From Faeciplasma sp045660445 (GTDB lineage: Bacteria; Bacillota; Clostridia; Oscillospirales; Ruminococcaceae), in contig JAZRDR010000013.1 in the NCBI GenBank assembly GCA_045660445.1, forward strand, positions 7,914 to 71,913: a DNA stretch of 64,000 nucleotides. Reading direction: 5' to 3'. The notes beneath the pieces are model-generated. The model did not search any database. It was not told where the DNA came from and saw nothing but the letters and a program-made list of their open reading frames with translations. The position numbers were made by a program, and so were the translations under genes. This document shows, piece by piece, positions 40,840 through 49,220 of the stretch; within the stretch, counting starts at the first letter, position 1; every line of letters starts with the position of its first letter.

Positions 40840-43413
40840 TTACTGCTTAACTTCGTCCATGATGTATGCTTCAAAGACGTCGCCTTCCTTAAAGTCGTTA
40901 AACTTTTCAAGTGTGATACCGCACTCAAAGCCCTGTGCAACTTCTCTTACATTATCCTTAAATCTCTTCAAGCTCGACATCTTGTCGTCTGCGATGATGA
41001 TACCGTCACGAACAACTCTTACCAAGTCGTTACGGGAGATCTTACCGTCCTGAACGTAGCATCCTGCAACCGAGCCAACGCCCGAGATCTTATAAACCTG
41101 TCTGATCTCAACACGGGCAGTTTCAACTTCCTTGAACTTGGGAGCGAGCATACCCTTCATAGCGGTCTCGATCTCTTCGATAGCGTCGTAAATAACTCGA
41201 TACATTCTCATGTCAACGCCGTCACGCTCTGCTGCAGACTTTGCAACAGGGTCAGGTCGAACGTTAAATCCAACGATGATAGCGTTCGATGCGCCTGCAA
41301 GCATAACGTCAGATTCGGAAACGGCACCAACAGCACCGTGAATAACCTTAACTCTGACCTCTTCGTTAGAGATCTTTTCTAACGACTGCTTAACAGCTTC
41401 AACCGAGCCCTGAACGTCAGCCTTAACGATGATGGGAAGCTCCTTCATTTCGCCTTCGGAGATCTGGCTGAAGAGGTTATCAAGTGTAACCTTCTGATAC
41501 TGCTTGAACTGTTCTTCCTTAGCTTCGTGCTTGCGCTGTTCAACAAGCTCACGAGCAAGCTTTTCATCGGCAACTGCATTAAAGATATCACCTGCAGAAG
41601 GAACCTCTGCAAGACCGGTGATCTCAACAGGAACAGAAGGTCCTGCTTCCTTAACAAGTCTGCCCTTATCGTCGGTCATGGTTCTTACACGTCCAACAGC
41701 AGTACCTGCGATGATAACGTCGCCCGACTTAAGTGTACCGTTCTGAACGAGGATGGTAGCAACAGGTCCGCGTCCCTTATCAAGTCTTGCTTCGATTACC
41801 GAGCCCTTTGCCAAACGGTTGGGATTAGCCTTAAGCTCCTTAATGTCAGCAACAAGCAATACGTTTTCCAAAAGCTCATCAATGCCCATGCCTGTTTTTG
41901 CAGAAACGGGAACTGCGATAACGTCGCCGCCCCACTGCTCAACAACAAGCTCGTGTTCTGTTAACTGCTGCAAGATTCTGTCGGGGTTAGCGGTTTCCTT
42001 ATCCATCTTGTTGATAGCAACGATGATGGTAACACCTGCAGCCTTTGCGTGGTTGATAGCTTCAATTGTCTGAGGCATGATACCGTCGTCAGCCGCAACG
42101 ACCAAAATTGCGATATCTGTTACCATTGCACCTCTAAGTCTCATAGCGGTGAAAGCCTCGTGACCGGGAGTATCAAGGAATGTGATCTCTCTTCCGTCAA
42201 CAGTAACTCTGTAAGCACCGATGTGCTGAGTGATACCGCCTGCTTCGGTAGAGGTTACGTTTGCGTGACGGATCCTGTCAAGAAGTGATGTCTTACCGTG
42301 GTCAACGTGACCCATAACAACGACAACGGGGCTTCTTTCGATAAGATCCTCTGCCTTGTCTTCGTCATCAACGATAAGTCTTTCTTCAATTGTAACAACA
42401 ACTTCCTTTTCAACCTTCGCACCAAGCTCTTCAGCAACAAGTGCTGCAGTATCAAAGTCGATAGTCTGTGTGAGTGCAGCAAACACGCCAAGACCCATAA
42501 GCTTCTTAATAACCTCGGTAGCGGTTACTTTAAGTCTTGTAGCAAGCTCGCTTACAACGATCTCGTCAGGGATCATAACCTTAAGCTGCTGCTTTCTTGC
42601 GCGCTCAAGCTCAAGACGCTTAAGCTTTTCAGCCTCGGTCTCCTTCTTGTTAGAGAGCTGCTGCTTCTTCTGCTGCTTCGATTTCTGAACAAGCTTCTGC
42701 TTCTTCTGATAGTTTTCGTTGCCCTTATTCTTCGAATCAGCAAGATTATCGTATTTATCGTTATATTTGTCGATGTTTACATAGCTGCCTCTGGTGTCAA
42801 CGATAGTCTTCTTTTCAGCAGGCTGGAATGTAACGTTGCCCGAAGAATTTGTAACAAGCTTTGTTCTCTCGCCTCTGTCCTGCTTCTGAGCGGGCTTCTT
42901 CTTTTCCTCACGCTTGGGCGCAGGAGCCGGCTTAGGAGCTTCCTTCTTGGGCTGTTCTGCCTTGGGCTCTTCTTTCTTAGCTTCAGCCTTAGGAGCTTCC
43001 TTCTTCACTTCAGGCTTGGGTTCAGCCTTGGGTGCAGGCTTATTCTCTGCCTTGGGCTTTTCCTGCTTGGGAGCTTCCTTCTTGGGCTGTTCTGCCTTAG
43101 GCTCTTCCTTTTTAACTTCAGGCTTGGGAGCTTCCTTCTTAACCTCGGTCTTAGGAGCTTCCTTCTTCACTTCGGGCTTATTTTCTGCCTTGGGTTCTTC
43201 CTTCTTCGAAGGAGTCTTGTCAGCAAAATAAGCGTCAAAGCTTTCAACCTGATGCTTGGATGTCAAAACGTCCAAAACATAGCTCACTTCCTCGGGGTTT
43301 AAAGAAGAAACTGTCTTCTTTGCTCCGTATTCATGTGCCAAAACCTCGATAATGTCGTTAGGGTTAACTCTTAAGTCCTTGGCCAAGTCGTTTAATTTAT
43401 ATTTTGTAATCAT
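40840..43413 (-). CDS. infB: Translation initiation factor IF-2
   Basis: The initiator-tRNA-delivering GTPase, 857 residues. An N-terminal IF2N domain (ITKYKLNDLAKDLRVNPNDI) is followed by a long low-complexity linker (about 65-180) built of repeated Lys-Glu-Ala-Pro units such as EAPKPEVKKEEPKAEQPKKE. Then come a second IF2N-like helix bundle (VVSELATRLKVTATEVIKKL) and the GTPase with G1 GHVDHGKTSLLD, G3 DTPGHEAF and G4 NKMD, then domains II-IV. GGAGG precedes the ATG. The linker is a repeat at DNA level too. It lies between ylxQ and rbfA. Confidence 0.97.
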   Translation of the reverse strand: MITKYKLNDLAKDLRVNPNDIIEVLAHEYGAKKTVSSLNPEEVSYVLDVLTSKHQVESFDAYFADKTPSKKEEPKAENKPEVKKEAPKTEVKKEAPKPEVKKEEPKAEQPKKEAPKQEKPKAENKPAPKAEPKPEVKKEAPKAEAKKEEPKAEQPKKEAPKPAPAPKREEKKKPAQKQDRGERTKLVTNSSGNVTFQPAEKKTIVDTRGSYVNIDKYNDKYDNLADSKNKGNENYQKKQKLVQKSKQQKKQQLSNKKETEAEKLKRLELERARKQQLKVMIPDEIVVSELATRLKVTATEVIKKLMGLGVFAALTQTIDFDTAALVAEELGAKVEKEVVVTIEERLIVDDEDKAEDLIERSPVVVVMGHVDHGKTSLLDRIRHANVTSTEAGGITQHIGAYRVTVDGREITFLDTPGHEAFTAMRLRGAMVTDIAILVVAADDGIMPQTIEAINHAKAAGVTIIVAINKMDKETANPDRILQQLTEHELVVEQWGGDVIAVPVSAKTGMGIDELLENVLLVADIKELKANPNRLAKGSVIEARLDKGRGPVATILVQNGTLKSGDVIIAGTAVGRVRTMTDDKGRLVKEAGPSVPVEITGLAEVPSAGDIFNAVADEKLARELVEQRKHEAKEEQFKQYQKVTLDNLFSQISEGEMKELPIIVKADVQGSVEAVKQSLEKISNEEVRVKVIHGAVGAVSESDVMLAGASNAIIVGFNVRPDPVAKSAAERDGVDMRMYRVIYDAIEEIETAMKGMLAPKFKEVETARVEIRQVYKISGVGSVAGCYVQDGKISRNDLVRVVRDGIIIADDKMSSLKRFKDNVREVAQGFECGITLEKFNDFKEGDVFEAYIMDEVKQ
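42900..43205 (-). repeat. Low-complexity repeat coding for the IF-2 linker
   Basis: Imperfect tandem copies of units encoding EAPK-EVKKE and EEPKAEQPKKEAPK, recognisable on the plus strand as recurring GGAGCTTCCTTCTT and GGCTGTTCTGCCTT blocks. The region is expected to vary in length between strains. Confidence 0.85.
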
Positions 43414-43443
43414 ATAGGCAATTTTTCCTCCTTATTGTCGGGA

Positions 43444-43773
43444 TCAAAACTCATAATCAAGCTTTTCAAGCTCGATCTGAGTTAGTTTTTTTGCCATGGA
43501 TTTCATAAATCCCGAATCGGTCACAGCCACAATTCCAAAGCATTTGCCCAAACAGCTTCCGATCTCATCCATGGTCATTCCTGCATGATAAAGCTTAACG
43601 CCCTCCATCGCGCAGACATATTTAATTTCTTTAAGGGATTTTGGGGATATGTCGCTTGCCGCCAAAACTCCGAATGCACGGCCGCCCTTGCAGGCGTTTT
43701 TAACCTCATCCATTCCAAGAACGAGCTTGCCTGCTCTTCGGCACATTGTAAGTGTTCCTGTAATATCAGCCAT
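43444..43773 (-). CDS. ylxQ: L7Ae/L30e-family ribosomal protein YlxQ
   Basis: A 109-residue RNA-binding protein of the L7Ae/L30e family, encoded between ylxR and infB as in most Firmicutes. Visible: LTMCRRAGKLVLGMDEVKNA, the conserved VLAASDISPKSLKEI and the C-terminal FGIVAVTDSGFMKSM. The family binds kink-turn RNA; a B. subtilis homologue is ribosome-associated. It begins one base after ylxR ends, so translation is coupled. The exact RNA target is unknown. Confidence 0.92.
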   Translation of the reverse strand: MADITGTLTMCRRAGKLVLGMDEVKNACKGGRAFGVLAASDISPKSLKEIKYVCAMEGVKLYHAGMTMDEIGSCLGKCFGIVAVTDSGFMKSMAKKLTQIELEKLDYEF

Positions 43774-43774
43774 A

Positions 43775-44044
43775 TCACTCTACCCCGCTTTCAAGTTCAT
43801 TCTCAAGCTTAAGATAGATCTCTTCGGGGATCGCCATCTGAAAGCTCTTTTCAAATCGGCGTGCCTTTTTGGCTTTCTTAAAGCATTCAACGTTTCGGCA
43901 TATATATGCTCCCCTGCCCGATTTTTTGCCCGTAAGGTCGATAGAAAGCTCGCCCTCGGGAGATCTTACCACGCGGATAAGATCGCGTTTTTCCTTCGGC
44001 TCACCGCAGCCAAGGCATTGGCGCATGGGGATCTTTTTTTGCAT
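43775..44044 (-). CDS. ylxR: YlxR / RnpM family RNA-binding protein
   Basis: An 89-residue protein with the DUF448 fold: PMRQCLGCGEPKEKRDLIRV (C-x2-C), then IDLTGKKSGRGAYICRNVEC and a basic FKKAKKARRFEKSF helix. Recent work renamed the B. subtilis protein RnpM, a modulator of RNase P; it is given here from family knowledge. A second Met at residue 7 could also start it. It lies 1 base after nusA and 1 base before ylxQ. Confidence 0.94.
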   Translation of the reverse strand: MQKKIPMRQCLGCGEPKEKRDLIRVVRSPEGELSIDLTGKKSGRGAYICRNVECFKKAKKARRFEKSFQMAIPEEIYLKLENELESGVE

Positions 44045-44045
44045 A

Positions 44046-45092
44046 TCAGTTCTCCTTGTTAAGAGGAACGATGTCGATCTTGTAGCCTGTCAAACGAGCT
44101 GCAAGCTTTGCATTCTGTCCTCTGTTGCCGATAGCAAGTGAAAGCTGATTGTCGGGAACGACAACTGTGCAGCTTCTTGTGCCGTCATCGGCAAGGGTTA
44201 CGTTAATAACCTCAGCGGGAGCAAGTGCCTTTGCGATGAATTCGGCATCATCCTCGCTGTATTTAATAAGGTCGATCTTTTCACCGCCAAGCTCTTCAAC
44301 AATGGCAGTGATTCTTGCACGCTTCGGGCCGATGCAAGCGCCGATAGCGTCAACGTTTTCGTCGTGGCTTAAAACTGCGATCTTGCTGCGGCTTCCGGCT
44401 TCTCTGGAGATTGCCTTAACTTCAACTGTTCCGTCATAAATTTCAGGAACCTCGATCTCAAAGAGTCTCTTTACGAAATCTCTATGGGTTCTTGAAACCT
44501 TAACGCTGGGCTTCTTGTCGGGATTCACAACGCCGACAACGTAAACCTTAATGATATCGCCGGCATGAAGCTCTTCGCCGGGGATCTGTTCGTTTCTGGG
44601 GAAGTAGATCTCATCACTGTCAATGGTGATGATCGCGTTGCCTGTTGCAGGCTCAACCTTCTGAACGGTTGCGGATACAAGCTCGTGTTCCTTGTCCTGA
44701 TACTGGCTTACAAGTCTGTCACGCTCGAACTGCTTAATGTCAGAGCGAATAGACTGCTTTGCGCTGGATGCGGCAACTCTGCCGAATGTTGCGGGAGAAA
44801 GAGGAATTTCGCACATCTGTCCGATTGCGATCTTCTTCATATATGTTCTTGCCTGATCGAGACTGATCTCGTTTGCGGGATCCTCGGGCTCGCCGTCAAC
44901 AACGAGCTTAAGCAAGCACATTTCAAACTTCTGCTTAACGGGGTCGATGTCGATTCTAACGTTTTCAGTGTCGGGATAATCTCTCTTAACTGCTTTAAGA
45001 ATTCCCTGCTTGATCTTTTCGATCAAAACCTCGCCCGATATGCCGCTGCCTGCTTCAATGCCTTTTAAAGCTTCAAACAATTCCTTGTTCAT
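44046..45092 (-). CDS. nusA: Transcription termination/antitermination factor NusA
   Basis: A 348-residue NusA with the Gram-positive architecture: N-terminal RNA-polymerase-binding domain (MNKELFEALKGIEAGSGISG, about 1-125), S1 domain (LVSATVQKVEPATGNAIITI and SVKVSRTHRDFVKRLFEIEV), and two KH domains with GACIGPKRARITAIVEELGG and NQLSLAIGNRGQNAKLAARL. The acidic C-terminal repeats of E. coli NusA are absent, as usual in this phylum. The ATG of MNKELFEA is chosen on homology; the closest GGA is 14 bases away, so initiation may be weak or coupled to rimP. Confidence 0.95.
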   Translation of the reverse strand: MNKELFEALKGIEAGSGISGEVLIEKIKQGILKAVKRDYPDTENVRIDIDPVKQKFEMCLLKLVVDGEPEDPANEISLDQARTYMKKIAIGQMCEIPLSPATFGRVAASSAKQSIRSDIKQFERDRLVSQYQDKEHELVSATVQKVEPATGNAIITIDSDEIYFPRNEQIPGEELHAGDIIKVYVVGVVNPDKKPSVKVSRTHRDFVKRLFEIEVPEIYDGTVEVKAISREAGSRSKIAVLSHDENVDAIGACIGPKRARITAIVEELGGEKIDLIKYSEDDAEFIAKALAPAEVINVTLADDGTRSCTVVVPDNQLSLAIGNRGQNAKLAARLTGYKIDIVPLNKEN

Positions 45093-45140
45093 GATTTTTT
45101 GACCATTCCTTTCTATATTCAACCTATTGTTTACGTTTTA

Positions 45141-45641
45141 TCAAGCGAACAAGTCGCCGTCATCATAAAGCTTAACGAATGCGGTGTCAGAAAGGTTTAT
45201 CTTTTCTTCGTTTCCGTCATCATCCTGAACTGTTATGATGTTTTTGTCTGCTTCTTTATCATAGTCCGCAAGTGTGCGGATTATTTCCTTTTCGCCATCA
45301 CGAGGTCTTATAAATCTGATCCTTATAGAGTCACCGATACAAACCTCGAAATGTTCGGGTCTTTTCAACTCTCGAGCCAAGCCGCAAGAGCCAACCTCGA
45401 AGATATAGCTCTGAGGGATAGGGTCAACCTCGTCGATCTTCTTTTCAAGCGGGCGATGCAAAGCCTCGCAGTCATCCATGTCGATGCCGCCATCCTTGTC
45501 GATGAAAATTCTTAAGTACCAGTTTGCGCCCTCTTTCTCGAATCTTACGTCCCACAGGAAAAGACCGAGTTCGTCGCACAAAGGCTCGGCAAGGTCACGC
45601 ACAATGTCGATCGCTCTGCCCTTGGGTGCTGATTTTTCCAT
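45141..45641 (-). CDS. rimP: Ribosome maturation factor RimP
   Basis: A 166-residue factor for 30S assembly. The N-terminal alpha/beta domain has AEPLCDELGLFLWDVRFEKE and LRIFIDKDGGIDMDDCEALH, and the C-terminal SH3-like domain (about 90-160) has EVGSCGLARELKRPEHFEVC and ADYDKEADKNIITV. AGGAGG sits 6 bases before the ATG of MEKSAPKGR; an upstream in-frame ATG lacks a ribosome binding site. It is the first gene of the rimP-nusA-ylxR-ylxQ-infB-rbfA-truB-ribF-gltX run. Confidence 0.95.
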   Translation of the reverse strand: MEKSAPKGRAIDIVRDLAEPLCDELGLFLWDVRFEKEGANWYLRIFIDKDGGIDMDDCEALHRPLEKKIDEVDPIPQSYIFEVGSCGLARELKRPEHFEVCIGDSIRIRFIRPRDGEKEIIRTLADYDKEADKNIITVQDDDGNEEKINLSDTAFVKLYDDGDLFA

Positions 45642-45659
45642 ACAAAACCTCCTATACAA

Positions 45660-45690
45660 ACACAAAAGGCGGGAGTTTTTAATTCCAGCC
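45660..45690 (-). promoter_or_regulatory. Leader hairpin of the rimP-nusA-infB operon
   Basis: In the transcript, AAAGGC.GGA pairs with TCC.GCCTTT and runs into TTTTGTGTTTG, about 20 bases upstream of the rimP ribosome binding site. It looks like a weak attenuator. In other bacteria this operon is controlled by NusA at its leader; the link here is inference. Confidence 0.5.
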
Positions 45691-45715
45691 TTTCATAAAA
45701 CGTATTCTTTAATAT

Positions 45716-45743
45716 AGTATATCACATAAAACATAAATTGCAA
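45716..45743 (-). promoter_or_regulatory. rimP-nusA-infB operon promoter
   Basis: On the minus strand TTGCAA and TATACT with 16-base spacing, about 75 bases before the rimP start. Confidence 0.65.
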
Positions 45744-45782
45744 GGGCTTTTTGCAAAAAAGGTGCCTTAAATGCTTGATTTT

Positions 45783-47006
45783 TCAGCGTTTTGCGGCGTT
45801 TTCCACCCCGCTCGGCACCTGCGGCGCTGCCGCGCTCTTCGCAGACGCCTCGCCATCATGTGAATCCACAAAAATTCTTGGAACTCTGGGAGAAATTCCG
45901 CACACGATCTCATATCCGATGGTGCCGTAAAGCAAGGCAAGGCTGTCGGCAGTGATCTCGTTTTCACCGTCACGTCCGATAAGGGTTACAACGTCACCCT
46001 CGCAAACACCTTCTATGTCGCTAACGTCGATCATAAGCTGATCCATGCACACTCTTCCAACGATGGGCGCAAACTGCCCCTTGATAAGAACGCTTGCCCT
46101 CCCCGACAAAAGTCTTGGATATCCGTCAGCATAGCCGATGGTTACAACAGCGATCTTTCTATCGCTCTCGGTAGTATAAGTTCTGCCATAGCTGATATCA
46201 ACGCCTGAGGGCACATCCCTCACCTGAGAAATGCAGGCTTTAAGCTCCATAACGGGTTCAAGTTCGATCGGCAATTCTCTTTCGCCGTTCGGCTTTAAGC
46301 CGTAAAGCATGATTCCCACACGCGCAAGGTCACTTCGTTTATCGTTATGATAAGCAAGTGCCGCCGAGTTCATAAAGTGAACGTATTTCGTTATGATAAG
46401 GCGCTTGTTAAGCTCGGTCTTAACAGCCATAAGTCTGTCTATCTGTGACGAGGTGTATTCAAGATCGCCCTCTTCATCGCTGTCGGCAACACTTAGGTGA
46501 GTGAATATCCCCTCAACCTCGATGCGTTCAAGGTCAACTATCGCCTGTGCCTCGTCGCAAGCCTTTGAAATATCGGCGGTTGCAATGCCAAGACGTGTCA
46601 TGCCGGTGTCAAAAGCTATATGTACCCTTACAGAGTCGTTAACCGGGCAGTTTCTTGCAAGCTTTTCGGCATAGCTTAGCTCGGTAACAGTTTGAATGAT
46701 ATCATATTCAACCAATTCTGCGGCATTTTCGGGCGGAGTATATCCCAAAATGAGTATCTCGCCCGTTGCGCCAAGCTCTCTAAGCTCGATCGCCTCGACA
46801 AGATTTGACACCGCAAACCAGTCAATGCCTGCTTCATCCTGCAAAAACGGGATTATCTTTTCAATGCCGTGACCATAGCAGTTTGCCTTGACCACGCACA
46901 TAAGCTCTGTCGGTTCCTTCAACAATCCTTTAAGCTTGTTGGCGTTATTTTTAAGTCTTGAAAGATGTATCTGCGCCCAAGCGCGCTTTAATTCTTTTCT
47001 TTCCAA
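45783..47006 (-). CDS. alr: Alanine racemase
   Basis: PLP-dependent racemase supplying D-alanine for peptidoglycan. The 407 residues begin with RAWAQIHLSRLKNNANKLKG and contain the PLP-lysine motif VVKANCYGHGIEKI (about 38-51), the FDTGMTRLGI segment, and the catalytic Tyr region DISYGRTYTTES near residue 265. VGRVCMDQLMIDVSD is also typical. The start is TTG, with GGGAGGG 7 bases upstream; no better ATG exists. The last about 25 residues (rich in Ala, Ser, Pro) extend past the usual C terminus. It is divergent from the SLOG gene. Confidence 0.95.
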   Translation of the reverse strand: MERKELKRAWAQIHLSRLKNNANKLKGLLKEPTELMCVVKANCYGHGIEKIIPFLQDEAGIDWFAVSNLVEAIELRELGATGEILILGYTPPENAAELVEYDIIQTVTELSYAEKLARNCPVNDSVRVHIAFDTGMTRLGIATADISKACDEAQAIVDLERIEVEGIFTHLSVADSDEEGDLEYTSSQIDRLMAVKTELNKRLIITKYVHFMNSAALAYHNDKRSDLARVGIMLYGLKPNGERELPIELEPVMELKACISQVRDVPSGVDISYGRTYTTESDRKIAVVTIGYADGYPRLLSGRASVLIKGQFAPIVGRVCMDQLMIDVSDIEGVCEGDVVTLIGRDGENEITADSLALLYGTIGYEIVCGISPRVPRIFVDSHDGEASAKSAAAPQVPSGVENAAKR

Positions 47007-47061
47007 GGGCTAACCCTCCCCAAAAAATAGATTACGATATAGTTACATTATAACATTTCGC

Positions 47062-47090
47062 TTGAAAAAAATGCTTAAATGTGTTATTCT
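47062..47090 (+). promoter_or_regulatory. Promoter of the DUF1273-like gene
   Basis: TTGAAA and TATTCT with 17-base spacing, 42 bases before the start codon. A TATAAT on the opposite strand a few bases left may be the alr -10. Confidence 0.6.
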
Positions 47091-47132
47091 TTTAATGTAG
47101 TTGTTTAATATCTTACATACGAGGTTATTATT

Positions 47133-47735
47133 TTGAAATTAAATGAATTTCGCTCCGAATTTTTGAGCGATCCCGCAACCACAGCTTGTTTTTCGGGCCA
47201 TCGCCCCGAAAAGATCCCGATAAACCTTAAAAGCATTTTTATAGAGAACGATTTTAAGGACCTTATTTATGAAAAGATCTGTGAGGCTTATGATAACGGC
47301 TATCGCACTTTCATCACCGGAATGGCGAGAGGGTTTGATACCTATGCCGCTTATTCCGTTGTAAGACTTAGAAACTCAAGCCCTGATAAAAGCGATATCG
47401 TTTTGATAGGCGTATCTCCTTACCGTACCGAAAAGCAGCGCCTTAGACCCGGGGATAAATTTAAATATCACAATCTCGAGATCTTTTGTGACGAAATGAT
47501 CTATCTTAACGAGGAGTATACACCCTCTTGCTATCACGAGCGTAATCACTTCATGGTCGATCATTCATCGCTTTTGATAAGCCTTTGCTTTGAAGACCGC
47601 AGCGGCACATCCGCGACGATAAACTATGCCAAGCGCAAAGGATTAAGGATCGAAAGCGTGGACACAAGCAGTCTGCCTATCATCTCTAATAATGATACAT
47701 CAGATGAAGAAAAAATGCAACAGCAATTCTTTTGA
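47133..47735 (+). CDS. SLOG family protein (DUF1273/YpsA-like)
   Basis: A 200-residue cytoplasmic protein with the SLOG fold. ACFSGHRPEKIP is the N-terminal strand and loop of the YpsA/DUF1273 branch, FITGMARGFDTYAAYSVVRL the second signature, and YRTEKQRLRPGDKFKYHN and ISLCFEDRSGTSATINYAKR complete it. YpsA affects division in B. subtilis and S. aureus; the ligand is unknown. The start is TTG, with GAGG 8 bases upstream. The last about 30 residues are polar and unlike the family. An LCP-like gene follows after 34 bases. Confidence 0.82.
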   Translation: MKLNEFRSEFLSDPATTACFSGHRPEKIPINLKSIFIENDFKDLIYEKICEAYDNGYRTFITGMARGFDTYAAYSVVRLRNSSPDKSDIVLIGVSPYRTEKQRLRPGDKFKYHNLEIFCDEMIYLNEEYTPSCYHERNHFMVDHSSLLISLCFEDRSGTSATINYAKRKGLRIESVDTSSLPIISNNDTSDEEKMQQQFF

Positions 47736-47769
47736 TTAACCGACAAAAACACCGAAAGGAAGATGTCTC

Positions 47770-48717
47770 ATGTCTAAAAAGCACGCATCGGGCGCACCTG
47801 TCTTGCTTGTATACGTTGTCACCATGCTTGTTTGCCTCGTCGTTTTCGGCAGTGCGGCAGTCGTCCTTTTGGACGTGTTTGTAACTCAGCCCCGCGAAGA
47901 GCGCGAGCGCGAACAGCAAAAGAACGAAAACAAGGGCGAGGAAATTATCACAGAGGTTGATTATTCTGCCTTTAACGAGACCGTTTTGTTCGTAAGTGCC
48001 GAGGGTGAAAAGCTTAACGGCGTTGTTATGATCCGCACCCTTCCCGATCAGGCAAGCATCAAGCTCGTTCCCATATCCGTTAAAACGGTTGCAGTTGTCG
48101 GCACATCCACCGAAACCTTGGCCACTCACTTTGAAAACGGTGGCATCACCTATCTTAAAAACGCAGTGGAAGACGCCTTTAACATCACCTTTGATAAATA
48201 TATCAAGATATCTAACGACGGCTTTAACCGCTTGGTCGAATATCTTGGCGGCACCAGTACTTACGTTTTCCCGCAGGATCTTTATTATAAGGATGAAGAA
48301 ACCGGCGATCTTACAAGCTTTAGCCATGGTCAGGCAACAAGAACGCTCTGGGGCGACGATATTATAAAGATCATCAATTATCCTTTATATGAAGGCGGCG
48401 ATGCTCAGACGGCACAGATCGTTGGCGAAATAAGCGCTTCGCTTATAAACAGCGCGTGCTATACATATAAGGACAACATCATCTCGAATATGCAAAACAT
48501 ATTCAACACGATATTCAATAATTCCGACACCGACATAACCTCGAAGGGCTTTAAAGAAAAGCGCGAGGCTTTGGAATATCTTGTAGAGAATTCATCCAAT
48601 TCCTCTTGCACCTATCGTATGCCAACGGGCGAGTGGGACCAGCGCGGTAACTTTAACGTCAGCGAAGAGTTTGGCACCGAGCTTAAGGAATATTTCGAGA
48701 TCGTAACTGAAGAATAA
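47770..48717 (+). CDS. Degenerate LytR-CpsA-Psr (LCP)-like membrane protein
   Basis: A 315-residue protein with one N-terminal membrane segment (VLLVYVVTMLVCLVVFGSAAV, about 11-31) and an external domain. The domain follows the LCP outline: ITYLKNAVEDAFNITFDKYI then KISNDGFNRLVEYLGGTSTY, which matches the LCP core around the lVDxlGGVxV motif. The residues expected to bind the phosphate of the lipid-linked substrate are missing: the SIPRDT motif is replaced by LVPISVKTVA, and the final Arg motif by IIKIINYP. It may therefore be catalytically dead and act as a scaffold or regulator of wall polymer attachment. GAAAGGAAGATG precedes the ATG. Confidence 0.72.
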   Translation: MSKKHASGAPVLLVYVVTMLVCLVVFGSAAVVLLDVFVTQPREEREREQQKNENKGEEIITEVDYSAFNETVLFVSAEGEKLNGVVMIRTLPDQASIKLVPISVKTVAVVGTSTETLATHFENGGITYLKNAVEDAFNITFDKYIKISNDGFNRLVEYLGGTSTYVFPQDLYYKDEETGDLTSFSHGQATRTLWGDDIIKIINYPLYEGGDAQTAQIVGEISASLINSACYTYKDNIISNMQNIFNTIFNNSDTDITSKGFKEKREALEYLVENSSNSSCTYRMPTGEWDQRGNFNVSEEFGTELKEYFEIVTEE

Positions 48718-48721
48718 ATGC

Positions 48722-48748
48722 AAAAAGCAGCCTTTTGGCTGCTTTTTT
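48722..48748 (+). terminator. Terminator after the LCP-like gene
   Basis: AAAAAGCAGCC-TTTT-GGCTGCTTTTT, an 11-bp stem ending in a T-run, 5 bases after the stop codon. Confidence 0.93.
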
Positions 48749-48783
48749 TGTTTCCTAAAATCCATTTGAGCGAAAACTCCCTC

Positions 48784-48812
48784 TTGAAATATGTCGAAAA
48801 CTATTGTATACT
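48784..48812 (+). promoter_or_regulatory. zapA promoter
   Basis: TTGAAA and TATACT with 17-base spacing, 36 bases before the start codon. Confidence 0.8.
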
Positions 48813-48847
48813 TAAGATGATATATTTTATACAATCGGAGGGACAAC

Positions 48848-49204
48848 ATGGAAAACAGAGTTAAAGTCAGGATCATCGGCAGAGAATACACCTTGGGCAC
48901 AGATAATACACCCGAATATACCCGTGAGCTTGCAGACAAGCTCGATCAAAGAATGAACTCGATGCTTGCAAGTTCGAAGACCTTAAGCGGTATCGACGTT
49001 GCGATCTTGTGCGCTCTCGATTCTATGGATGAAGCCAACAAGGCAACCGCAAATGCTGATAATATCCGCCTTCAGCTTGGCGAATACGTAACCTCTGCAG
49101 ATAAGGCTCAGACAAGCTATGAAAACGCAAAGCGCGAGATTCAGACTCTTAAGAAGAGAATTCAAGAGCTTGAAGCGCGCATTGATAACAAAAACCTTTT
49201 TTGA
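48848..49204 (+). CDS. zapA: Cell division protein ZapA
   Basis: A 118-residue FtsZ-ring stabiliser. The N-terminal ZapA domain shows RVKVRIIGREYTLGTDNTPE and ELADKLDQRMNSMLASSK, then DVAILCALDSMDEANKA; the C-terminal 35 residues form a coiled coil (AKREIQTLKKRIQELEARID). CGGAGGGACAAC precedes the ATG. The U32-family gene follows after 16 bases, an arrangement common in Clostridia. Confidence 0.93.
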   Translation: MENRVKVRIIGREYTLGTDNTPEYTRELADKLDQRMNSMLASSKTLSGIDVAILCALDSMDEANKATANADNIRLQLGEYVTSADKAQTSYENAKREIQTLKKRIQELEARIDNKNLF

Positions 49205-49220
49205 TAGGAACTAAAAATTT

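Noticed and set aside
42298..43302. Leucine-rich open frame of 334 codons on the plus strand
   Set aside because: Antisense of the Lys/Glu-rich linker and N-terminal part of infB; the apparent membrane-like leucine runs are reverse complements of AAG/GAA repeats.
45095..45112. Five-codon mini-ORF overlapping the nusA start
   Set aside because: ATGGTCAAAAAATCATGA overlaps the nusA ATG, but its own start is inside the GGA ribosome binding site, leaving no space for initiation.
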